This document shows positions 34,698 to 42,464 of a DNA stretch of 64,000 nt, piece by piece. The stretch is taken from contig CAWAJM010000001.1 in assembly GCA_963782445.1 (NCBI GenBank), forward strand, positions 3,162,001-3,226,000, read 5' to 3'. The translations under genes were made by a program, and so were the position numbers. The notes beneath the pieces are model-generated. The model was not told the DNA's origin, made no database searches, and saw nothing but the letters and a program-made list of their open reading frames with translations. Position 1 is the first letter of the stretch. Each line of letters opens with the position of its first letter. This DNA comes from ZC4RG20 sp963782445 (GTDB lineage Bacteria > Pseudomonadota > Gammaproteobacteria > Steroidobacterales > Rariloculaceae).

Positions 34698-35792
34698 ATG
34701 CGAATAGCGCTTCTCGGGGCAGGCCAGATCGGCTGCGCCGTGGCACGGATTCTTGCTCCAACCGAAGACTTCAAGATCGACGTCTACGATGCGGATCAAA
34801 GCTCGCTCGACGCGGCCTCCGCGCACGTCTCGAGTGCGGTTCGGCAACACCTGACGCCCGAGTCACTGCGGCCGATTCTCGACGCGCACGAGGCCGTCAT
34901 CAACGCCCTCCCCTTTTCCTGCACGAGCTTCGTCGCCGCCGAAGCCGTCAAGGCGGAACGCCACTATTTCGATCTGACGGAGGATGTCGAGTCCGCCCAC
35001 TTCGTTGCGGAGGCCGCACGCGACGCGCGTTGCATCGTCGCGCCGCAATGCGGACTCGCGCCGGGCGTGATTTCGATCGTCGGGAATGCCGTCGCCCGCA
35101 CGTTCGACAGCGTCCGCGAGCTTCGGCTCCGCGTTGGCGCGCTCCCGCAGTACCCTACGAACTCGCTGGGCTACAACCTGAACTGGAGCACCGACGGACT
35201 CCTGAACGAGTACGTGCGGCCGTGCGAGGTGCTCCTCGACGGGCGGCCAACGTTCGTCGAGCCCTTGGGAAGCCTCGAGAAACTCTGGATCGACGGCACG
35301 GCCTACGAGGCCTTCTCGACGTCGGGCGGCCTCGGTACACTTTGCCGGACATGGGCCGGCAAGATCGACACGCTGGACTACAAGACGATCCGCTACCCGG
35401 GGCATCGCGATCTCATGCACTTTCTCCTGCACGACCTCCGGCTGGCACAAGACCTGCCGGCTCTGCGGGACATTCTCGAGCGTGCGCTGCCGACGACCAC
35501 GCAGGACGTCGTCGTGATCCAGGTCTCCGCGATCGGCATGCGCGCGGACGCGCTCGTGCAAGAAACCTATGCCGCGCACATTCCGTCCCGGCAGCTCGAC
35601 GACGGGCCCATGAGCGCGATCCAGCTGACGACGGCCTCGAGCGTTTGCGCGCTCGTGGATCTCGTTCGCGAACGCGCATTGGCCCAACGCGGGCTTCTCC
35701 GCCAGGAAGACGTCCCGCTCGATCTCTTTCTCTCCAACCGGTTCGGGGCGACGTTCCGCGGGCTGGGCGAGCGTACCATCGGGCCGTCCTGA
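34698..35792 (+). CDS. Saccharopine dehydrogenase-family protein
   Basis: This 364-residue NAD(P)-dependent enzyme has a Rossmann motif ALLGAGQIGCAVARIL at the N-terminus and an acidic VYDADQ after the second strand. The catalytic domain runs FDLTEDVESAHFV, PQCGLAPGVISIVG and TSGGLGTLCRTWAGK, as in LYS9-like enzymes. It would split saccharopine to glutamate and 2-aminoadipate semialdehyde, or act on a related substrate. The start at 34698 is chosen because the Rossmann strand begins directly after. An ALDH7-type dehydrogenase gene follows 43 bases later. Together they suggest 2-aminoadipate semialdehyde handling. Confidence 0.88.
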   Translation: MRIALLGAGQIGCAVARILAPTEDFKIDVYDADQSSLDAASAHVSSAVRQHLTPESLRPILDAHEAVINALPFSCTSFVAAEAVKAERHYFDLTEDVESAHFVAEAARDARCIVAPQCGLAPGVISIVGNAVARTFDSVRELRLRVGALPQYPTNSLGYNLNWSTDGLLNEYVRPCEVLLDGRPTFVEPLGSLEKLWIDGTAYEAFSTSGGLGTLCRTWAGKIDTLDYKTIRYPGHRDLMHFLLHDLRLAQDLPALRDILERALPTTTQDVVVIQVSAIGMRADALVQETYAAHIPSRQLDDGPMSAIQLTTASSVCALVDLVRERALAQRGLLRQEDVPLDLFLSNRFGATFRGLGERTIGPS

Positions 35793-35835
35793 TCGGCGGG
35801 ACCGGGCGGGCAACCGCGATGCGCCAGACCATCGA

Positions 35836-37311
35836 GTGATACGTAACGTGACAGATTCCAGCAGGCTGCTCGTATCCCACTCACCCATCGACGGCAAAGA
35901 GATCGGCCGCGTAGAGGCCAGCGGCCCGGAAGCCATTGACCGGGCCGCAGCCGCGGCCGTTGCCGCCTTCCGCGCATGGAGGTGCGTGCCGCCGCCTCGC
36001 CGCGGCGCCGTCGTGCTCGAGCTCGGCCGAGCCGTGCAGGCAGCGAAGGAATCGCTGGCGGAGATCGTGACCCGCGAAGTCGGAAAGATCCGCAGCGAAG
36101 CCCTCGGCGAGGTTCAGGAAGTCGTCGACATATGCGAGTTCGCGAGCGGGCTGTCGCGTCAGCTTCACGGGTTGACCATCGCCTCCGAGCGCGCTCGACA
36201 TCACATGCTGGAGCGGTGGCATCCGCTCGGCCCGACAGCCATCATTACGGCATTCAACTTTCCCATGGCCGTTTGGGGCTGGAACGCGGCCCTCGCCCTG
36301 GTGTGCGGCAACTCTATCGTCTGGAAACCGTCCGACAAGGCGCCCTTGTGCGCCGAGGCACTACACGAGGTTCTCCTGAGTGTCCTCGAGCGCGCGGACG
36401 ACGCGCCGCGCGGGCTCAGCACGGTCCTTCACGGCGGCCGCGAAGTCGGCGGCGCGCTCAGTGAGGACCCAAGGTTCCCGCTCGTCAGTGCCACGGGGAG
36501 CACGGCCATGGGACGCGAGGTCGGGAGCCGCGTCGCGGACCGCTTCGGGCGCAGTTTGCTCGAGCTCGGCGGGAACAACGCAACGGTCGTCACACCCTCC
36601 GCGCGGCTCGACCTCGCCGTGCGCGCCATCACGTTCGCGGCCGTCGGGACGGCCGGTCAACGCTGCACGACGCTTCGCCGCCTCATCGTTCACGAATCCG
36701 TGCGCCATCCGTTGCTGGAGCGCCTGCGCAGCGTCTACGCGGCGCTCGAGATCGGGGATCCGAACGCCCCTGACGTGCTCGTCGGCCCGCTCATCGACGG
36801 AACGGCCTTTGCGCGCATGCAGGACGCGCTGGAGCAGGCCCGCGCCGAAGGCGCGACCGTCTGGGGAGGCGAGCGCGTAGACACCGGGCACGGTCCGGAC
36901 GTGTGGTACGTCCGCCCGGCCATCGTCTCGTCCGAGCATACCCTGGATGTGTCACGGCGGGAGACGTTCGCCCCGATCCTCTACGTGCAGCCGTACGGAG
37001 AATTCGACGAGGCGGTTGCGTTGTGCAACGAGGTCTCGCAGGGCCTGTCCTCGAGCGTGATCACCGAGAACCTCGGCGAGAGCGAGCGCTTCCTGTCGGC
37101 CGAAGGCAGCGACTGCGGGCTCGCCAACGTCAACGTGGGTACGACGGGCGCCGAGATCGGCGGCGCTTTCGGCGGCGAGAAGGAGACGGGCGGAGGCCGG
37201 GAGTCGGGCTCCGATGCCTGGAAAGCGTATATGCGCCGGCAGACGCAAGTCGTCAACTGGTCCGGAGCGTTACCGCTCGCGCAAGGCGTCCGCTTCGATA
37301 TCGAGGTCTGA
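35836..37311 (+). CDS. ALDH7-type aldehyde dehydrogenase (aminoadipate-semialdehyde dehydrogenase-like)
   Basis: This 491-residue NAD-dependent aldehyde dehydrogenase has ALDH7/piperideine-6-carboxylate dehydrogenase hallmarks: HHMLERWHPLGPTAIITAFN, NIAxW-type SIVWKPSDKAPL, catalytic Glu in LLELGGNNA and catalytic Cys in TAGQRCTTLRRL. It also has GTTGAEIGGAFGGEKETGGG near the end. It would oxidise 2-aminoadipate 6-semialdehyde to 2-aminoadipate with NAD. The frame opens with GTG 35836; a second GTG at 35848 is an equally plausible start. Position after a saccharopine-dehydrogenase-like gene supports a lysine or aminoadipate degradation unit. Confidence 0.9.
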   Translation: MIRNVTDSSRLLVSHSPIDGKEIGRVEASGPEAIDRAAAAAVAAFRAWRCVPPPRRGAVVLELGRAVQAAKESLAEIVTREVGKIRSEALGEVQEVVDICEFASGLSRQLHGLTIASERARHHMLERWHPLGPTAIITAFNFPMAVWGWNAALALVCGNSIVWKPSDKAPLCAEALHEVLLSVLERADDAPRGLSTVLHGGREVGGALSEDPRFPLVSATGSTAMGREVGSRVADRFGRSLLELGGNNATVVTPSARLDLAVRAITFAAVGTAGQRCTTLRRLIVHESVRHPLLERLRSVYAALEIGDPNAPDVLVGPLIDGTAFARMQDALEQARAEGATVWGGERVDTGHGPDVWYVRPAIVSSEHTLDVSRRETFAPILYVQPYGEFDEAVALCNEVSQGLSSSVITENLGESERFLSAEGSDCGLANVNVGTTGAEIGGAFGGEKETGGGRESGSDAWKAYMRRQTQVVNWSGALPLAQGVRFDIEV

Positions 37312-37335
37312 GGCGCCCCGGACGGGCCTCGCCGG

Positions 37336-38226
37336 CTACCGGTTCCCGACCGTCGCCTCGATGGCGATGGGCCCCATGAGCGAAGCCTCCGAATGCGGGC
37401 CCTGCCCGGCCGGCCTATTGTCCTGGAATGTGCTGATCCGCATCTCGTTGTTCGAGACGTGCGCCGTCACGTGATTGTGGTACGGCAACGAGCCGAAGCC
37501 CCAGTCCTCGTGCAGGATGTTGAACTCGAGCGTATCGCCGTCGATCTCGAAGTCGTCGAGAACGCCCATGGTGTAGGGATTGTCGCAGCGGCCGCAGACC
37601 ATGCCGCGCAGACCGTCCCCGAAGCGGCGAATGATGAAGAACTGTTTGTCGATGCCGGCGCCGTAGCCGAGCCAGACGCCGGCGAGCTTCGCGGGCGTCA
37701 GCGTCTCCCAGGGCCCGGGCGCAACGTAGGGCCGCGGCGCCGGCCGGCGCGCCGCGGGCGGGACGTTCGTCGGCAGCGGCGCGGGCGGGGCCTCGCCGGC
37801 CGGCCGCGGCAGCCGCGTCACGGGCAGCGGCGAAGGCGCAGGTCCGCGCGAATCCTTGTGCAAGGTCCATTCGAACGCGCCGCCGCCCGGCGCGCCGCTC
37901 GTGCCCTCGACCCTGAGGCGGCCGTCCTCGAGCCGTGCCGCCGCGTGGTCGACGTAGGCGGTGCTGCCATCGGGCTCGACGTGGGTTACGACGAAGCTGA
38001 GCCCGTCCGGCCCGAGCCGGCCGTCGACGAACGCGAGCGTCGTCGCATCGCTGCAATGCGTGCAGTAGATGCCTCTGACGCGGTCCCCGCGGATCGAGAA
38101 GTCGAAGACGTGCGGCACGGCCTCCTGCGGGCCGCTCGTCCAGCCGCCGCGATAGTCGTCGGCGTCGAGCGCGAAAGCGCCCCGCGCGAAGGCCAGGGCC
38201 GCCGCGAGTATCAGCCACTTGGGCAT
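37336..38226 (-). CDS. Exported protein with two repeated CxxC domains
   Basis: This 296-residue protein has a signal peptide (MPKWLILAAALAFARGAFAL). It contains two similar beta-rich domains (residues ~22-110 and ~180-275), each starting with a GxW motif and a FxxxRxGDxxRG strand that runs into a CxxC: GIYCTHCSDA and GMVCGRCDNP. A Pro-rich linker joins them. No family is recognised. The paired CxxC sites could bind metal or form redox disulfides in the periplasm. It is transcribed downstream of the sugar porter on the same strand, 29 bases after its stop. A functional link is not evident. Confidence 0.68.
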   Translation of the reverse strand: MPKWLILAAALAFARGAFALDADDYRGGWTSGPQEAVPHVFDFSIRGDRVRGIYCTHCSDATTLAFVDGRLGPDGLSFVVTHVEPDGSTAYVDHAAARLEDGRLRVEGTSGAPGGGAFEWTLHKDSRGPAPSPLPVTRLPRPAGEAPPAPLPTNVPPAARRPAPRPYVAPGPWETLTPAKLAGVWLGYGAGIDKQFFIIRRFGDGLRGMVCGRCDNPYTMGVLDDFEIDGDTLEFNILHEDWGFGSLPYHNHVTAHVSNNEMRISTFQDNRPAGQGPHSEASLMGPIAIEATVGNR

Positions 38227-38255
38227 GGCGACGTCCCGATGGTTCGTGCCTCCCA

Positions 38256-39725
38256 CTAGCGCCGCTCTAATCCCAGCGGCCCGGGCGCCCCGAGCGCCTC
38301 CTCTTCCCCTTCGTCCGCCAGCTGCCACAGCGCCTCGATGCTCTCGAGCGAGTGCCCTTTCGTCTCCGGCACGAACTTCCAGACGAAGGCCGCCGCGATG
38401 AACGCCACCGCGCCGTAGATCCAGTAAGCGAAGCCGTGGTTGAAGTGGGCCGTCAGCCAACGGTTGTCGTTGAGCAGCGGGAACGTCTGGGAAACGACAA
38501 AGTTCGCAATCCATTGGGCGGCGACCGCGATGGCCATGGCCGCACCGCGGATCTTGTTCGGGAAGATCTCGGCCAGCAGGACCCAGGTCACGGGGCCCCA
38601 GGAGAACGCGAAAGAGCCCGTGTAGGTCAGCATGAAGAACAGCGACGCGAAGCCCACGTGATGCGTCGCGAAGGTCAAGCCGAGCGCAATCATGCTGAAG
38701 CCCATGCCGAGCGCGCCGGCGATCTGCAGCGGCCGGCGGCCCCAGTGGTCGACGGTTTTGATCGCGAGGATCGTGAAACCGAAGTTGATCGCACCGACGA
38801 CGATCGTCTGCAGCAGCGAGGCGCTCGTATCGGCGCCCGCGTTGCGGAAAATCTCGGGCGCATAATAGAGCACCACGTTGATGCCGACGAGCTGCTGAAA
38901 GACCGAAAGCAGGATGCCGATCACGACGACGAGCGCGCCGAACGAGAACAGCGAGACCGACTCGTGATGCCCCACGCGCCACTTGATCTCCTCGAGAATC
39001 GCGCGCGTCTTCTCGGGCGGATTGATCCGATTCAGGACGGCTTCGGCCTGCGCTTCGTGCCCGCGCAGCACGAGCCAGCGCGGGCTGCGCGGCACGAAGA
39101 ACAGCAGCGCGAGGAAAATCGCCGCGGGCACGACCTCGGAGGCGAACATCCACCGCCAGCCGACCGTGTCGAGCCAAGCGTCGTTGCCGAGCAGCGCGAT
39201 GGCGTAGTTGACGAAATAGACGAAGAGTATGCCGAAGACGATCGCGAACTGATTCCAGGAGACCAGCCGGCCGCGCCGGTCCTCCGGCGCGATCTCGGCG
39301 ATGTACATGGGCGAGATCATGGAGGCGAGACCGACGCCGACGCCGCCGACGATGCGGTAGACGACGAACGCGGCCAGATATTGATGGTTGCCGGGGCCGA
39401 TGGGCGCGAGCCCGATCTCGGGCACGGCGGACCCGACGGCCGAGATCAGAAACAGCGAGGCGGCGAGCATCAGACTGTTGCGGCGTCCGAAGCGGGCCGA
39501 GCAGTAGCCGCCGATCACAGCCCCGAGCACGCAGCCGATCAGGGCACTGGAGACGACGAAGCCGAGAAGGGAGTTCGAGCTGAACTCGGACAGATGGGCG
39601 GGATCGATGAAATAGGCACGCAGGGAGCCCACCGCGCCGGATATCACGGCCGTATCGTAGCCGAACAGCAGGCCGCCGAGCGTTGCGACGAGCGTAATGC
39701 CCGTAAGGTAGCGAGTATTCGGCAT
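38256..39725 (-). CDS. Sugar porter-family MFS transporter
   Basis: This 489-residue permease has 12 helices and the sugar-porter motifs: GYDTAVISGAVGSL in helix 1, GVGVGLASMISPMYIAEIAP, FVPRSPRWLVLRG after helix 6, and VPETKGHSLESIE at the end of the last helix. It is similar in layout to xylose/glucose-proton symporters (XylE, GlcP). The substrate would be a monosaccharide or polyol. The start at 39725 (MPNTRYLTGI) follows GGGGGGAG. No sugar kinase or catabolic gene is adjacent to identify the substrate. Confidence 0.92.
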   Translation of the reverse strand: MPNTRYLTGITLVATLGGLLFGYDTAVISGAVGSLRAYFIDPAHLSEFSSNSLLGFVVSSALIGCVLGAVIGGYCSARFGRRNSLMLAASLFLISAVGSAVPEIGLAPIGPGNHQYLAAFVVYRIVGGVGVGLASMISPMYIAEIAPEDRRGRLVSWNQFAIVFGILFVYFVNYAIALLGNDAWLDTVGWRWMFASEVVPAAIFLALLFFVPRSPRWLVLRGHEAQAEAVLNRINPPEKTRAILEEIKWRVGHHESVSLFSFGALVVVIGILLSVFQQLVGINVVLYYAPEIFRNAGADTSASLLQTIVVGAINFGFTILAIKTVDHWGRRPLQIAGALGMGFSMIALGLTFATHHVGFASLFFMLTYTGSFAFSWGPVTWVLLAEIFPNKIRGAAMAIAVAAQWIANFVVSQTFPLLNDNRWLTAHFNHGFAYWIYGAVAFIAAAFVWKFVPETKGHSLESIEALWQLADEGEEEALGAPGPLGLERR

Positions 39726-39860
39726 CGGCGGCTCCCCCCAGCTCTTCAATGCGATCGCGGGACCATCATACGGCCGATGGCGACGGCGCCGGTAGTGCAA
39801 TTCGCCACGGGCCGGCCCCGTGCCGGGCGGAGCGGCTCGGCCCCATGGGCGCGCTGCGAA

Positions 39861-40250
39861 TCAGCCCGAGGGCGAGGCATCGACGCCGGGTTCGAGCGCC
39901 GCGCCGAGCTCCGCGGCCGCGGCCTCGGCGGCGCGGACGACGGCCGCCGGCATCCCGAGCCGGGCCAGCACGCGCAGGGCGTTACGCTCGGTGCTCGCGC
40001 CGCGACGCACGCGGTAATCGAAAAAGCCGTCCGCCTCGGGGTCTTCGCGAAAATGCAGCAGCACGAAGCGGTCTCCGAGCAGCGCCTGCAGCTCGACGTC
40101 GTGGGTCGTCACGAGCACCTGTGCCCGCGCTGCGATCGCATCCAGAACGGCCTTGGTCGCCGCGATGCGCTCGACGGTGTTCGTGCCGCTGAACGGCTCG
40201 TCGATGAAGAATAGTGCGGCGTCGAGACTCCTCGCCTTACGGCGCGCTCG
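39861..40250 (-). pseudogene. C-terminal fragment of a MutS-family ATPase
   Basis: On the minus strand a frame ending at 39861 encodes LFFIDEPFSGTNTVERIAA (Walker B plus signature), then LVTTHDVELQALLGDRFVLL and DGFFDYRVRRGASTERNALR. This is the end of a MutS-related ATPase domain. The Walker A loop and everything before it are missing. Upstream of about 40250 the frame loses resemblance and runs into the start of the SnoaL-like gene on the other strand. No start codon or ribosome-binding site is convincing. I read it as a truncated relic, recently enough broken that ~125 codons remain intact. Confidence 0.65.
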
Positions 40251-40446
40251 AGCATCGTCGCCATTGGCCTTCACCCGGATCGGACATCGGAGCCTCGCAC
40301 GGCCTCTCGCGCGGCGCAAGCCGAGCGCTTGCAACCCTGCGCTCCGCTCGGCCATGATCTCGACGTCCAAGACGCGCGCCGCCGGCATATTCGCTCGGCG
40401 CGTCCCGAAAATAATGCACCTACAACATAAAGATCGGAGTGCAACC

Positions 40447-40965
40447 ATGTCGCGATTGACGTTGGGGCTCGCAGGTGCGGCCGTGCTGGCCGCCTCATTC
40501 GCTTGCAACGGCTATGCAGCCGAATCGGACGCGCTGCAGGCGGCCCAGGCCCGCGCCGAGATCCAGGCGCTCATGTGGCGCTATGTCCGGGCGCTCGACT
40601 CGCTCAATGCCGATGCCTATGCCGCCGCGTTCACCGAGGACGGCCAGTTCGGCGTCGGCCCAAGCGCCGAGAAGGGCCGCGCCGAGCTCAAGAAGATGAT
40701 CATGGGGCTCAAAGAGCGGCGCGCCGAGCAGCAGAAGGCCGGAAAGGCCGCGCCGCCGCCCATGTATCACATCATCACGAACCCCTACATCGAGCTCGTG
40801 GATAGCGACCACGCCCGGTTCCACGGTTACTGGCTCACGGTCTTCGGCCCAGCCGGAGAGAAGGGCACGCCGCGTGTCGCAGCGGCCGGCCGGGAGGTCG
40901 ACGAGCTCGTGCGCGTCGACGGCAAGTGGCTTATCAAGCTGCGCAACGTCGCGCTCAAGGACTGA
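40447..40965 (+). CDS. Exported SnoaL-like protein beside an ECF sigma factor
   Basis: This 172-residue protein has a signal peptide (MSRLTLGLAGAAVLAASFAC, cut near YAA-ES) and a SnoaL/NTF2-like domain. The domain runs EIQALMWRYVRALDSLNADA, YAAAFTEDGQFGVGP and ITNPYIELVDSDHARFHGYW, with a final KWLIKLRNVALKD strand. A GGAG 8 bases before the ATG fixes the start. It could bind a small hydrophobic ligand in the periplasm. The ECF42-type sigma gene begins 55 bases after its stop, so they may be linked functionally. A similar protein is encoded at 28023-28562. Confidence 0.8.
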   Translation: MSRLTLGLAGAAVLAASFACNGYAAESDALQAAQARAEIQALMWRYVRALDSLNADAYAAAFTEDGQFGVGPSAEKGRAELKKMIMGLKERRAEQQKAGKAAPPPMYHIITNPYIELVDSDHARFHGYWLTVFGPAGEKGTPRVAAAGREVDELVRVDGKWLIKLRNVALKD

Positions 40966-41019
40966 CCTGCCGGCGCCGAGGCGGCGCCTGATGCGCCGCA
41001 GGCGGCTGCCCTGCGCGGG

Positions 41020-42264
41020 ATGCCCCAACTCATGACGACGGGCCGCGCCCGCGTAGAAGCGCTGTACCGTGCCGAGTCGCGCCGCGTGCTCGCGGCGCTG
41101 ATCCGGCTGCTCCGCGACTTCGATCTCGCCGAGGAAGCCTTGCAGGAGGCTTTCGCGGCCGCGCTCGAGCAGTGGCCGCGCGACGGCATGCCGGAAAATC
41201 CTCGCGCATGGCTCGTTTCGGCCGGCCGCTTCAAGGCCATCGACGCGCTGCGCAAACGGGCTCGCTTCGACGCCTCGCTGCACGAGCTCGCCCTGCGCTT
41301 CGAGGCCGAGACGGACGGACCGGACGTCGACACGGACGTCGAGGACGACCGCCTGCGGCTCATCTTCACATGCTGCCATCCGGCCCTGCCGCCCGATGCG
41401 CGCGTCGCGCTAACGCTGCGCGAGGTCTGCGACCTCACGACGGAGGAGATCGCGGCCGCGTTCCTGACACCGACCGCGACCCTGGCCCAGCGCATCGTAC
41501 GAGCCAAGCACAAGATCCGCGACGCCGGCATTCCCTACGAGGTGCCGAGCCGAGCCGAATTGCCCGAGCGGCTCGACAGCGTGCTCCAGGTCGTCTACCT
41601 CGTCTTCAACGAAGGCTACTTCGCCTCCTCGGGCACATCGCTGACGCGCGCGGAGCTCTCCGCCGAAGCCATTCGTCTCGGGCGCCTGGTCCTCGAACTG
41701 CTGCCGGAGCCCGAGGTCATGGGCCTGCTCGCGCTCATGCTGCTCAACGAGTCGCGCCGCCGCGCGCGAGAGCGCGACGGCGCGCCCGTGCTCCTCGAGG
41801 ACCAGGACCGCACGCTCTGGGACCGCGCCCAGATCGCCAATGGCCAACGTCTCGTCGAGCGCGCGCTGAAGTCCGGACGCTTCGGGCCGTATGCGCTGCA
41901 GGCCGCGATCGCCGCCCTGCATTGCGAAGCGGCCAGCGCGGACGAGACGGACTGGACCCAGATCGTCGGGCTTTACGACGTGTTGCTGCGCGTCGCGGCT
42001 TCGCCCGTCGTGGCTCTGAACCGCGCGGTCGCGGTAGCCATGCGCGACGGCCCGGCCGCGGGGCTCGCGCTCGTCGACGCGCTGCTCGCGAGCGGCGAAC
42101 TCGAGCGCTATCACCTGGCGCACTCGGCGCGCGCGGACCTATGCCGGCGGCTCGGGCGCAGCGACGAGGCGCGAGCAAGCTACGAGCGCGCCTTGTCCCT
42201 TGCACGCCAAACCCCGGAGCGTGAGTTCCTTCAGCGGCGGCTCCGCGAGCTCGACGGCCCTTGA
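41020..42264 (+). CDS. ECF42-type RNA polymerase sigma factor with C-terminal extension
   Basis: The product has 414 residues. Sigma-70 region 2 (YRAESRRVLAALIRLLRDFD, MPENPRAWLVSAGR) and region 4 (LTLREVCDLTTEEIAAAFLT, LAQRIVRAKHKIR) occupy the first ~170 residues. The remainder is the large helical SnoaL-unlike DUF6596 domain (FNEGYFASSGTSLTRAELS, LLEDQDRTLWDRAQI, SPVVALNRAVAVAM) that defines ECF42 factors. This group lacks an anti-sigma factor; the C-terminal domain is thought to regulate activity. ECF42 genes usually sit next to a YCII/DGPF-domain gene, and none is present here. Met5 (41032) is an alternative start. Confidence 0.88.
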   Translation: MPQLMTTGRARVEALYRAESRRVLAALIRLLRDFDLAEEALQEAFAAALEQWPRDGMPENPRAWLVSAGRFKAIDALRKRARFDASLHELALRFEAETDGPDVDTDVEDDRLRLIFTCCHPALPPDARVALTLREVCDLTTEEIAAAFLTPTATLAQRIVRAKHKIRDAGIPYEVPSRAELPERLDSVLQVVYLVFNEGYFASSGTSLTRAELSAEAIRLGRLVLELLPEPEVMGLLALMLLNESRRRARERDGAPVLLEDQDRTLWDRAQIANGQRLVERALKSGRFGPYALQAAIAALHCEAASADETDWTQIVGLYDVLLRVAASPVVALNRAVAVAMRDGPAAGLALVDALLASGELERYHLAHSARADLCRRLGRSDEARASYERALSLARQTPEREFLQRRLRELDGP

Positions 42265-42464
42265 GGGCGTGCCTGTCGAAACGCGCGCCGCCCGAGTTCG
42301 AGGGGTTTCCGGAGGCCGCGCAGGCAGCCGCAGCGCAATTCCGGGAAGCCATGGATCAAAGCGGCTGAGCCGCCAGCCGCCGCGCCTCCGCGCGCGGGCA
42401 CGCCCCATCGGCGCCGTCTTTCGAAAGCGGCCTCGCTTGTTCTTACGCTCTGCACATCTCGGAT

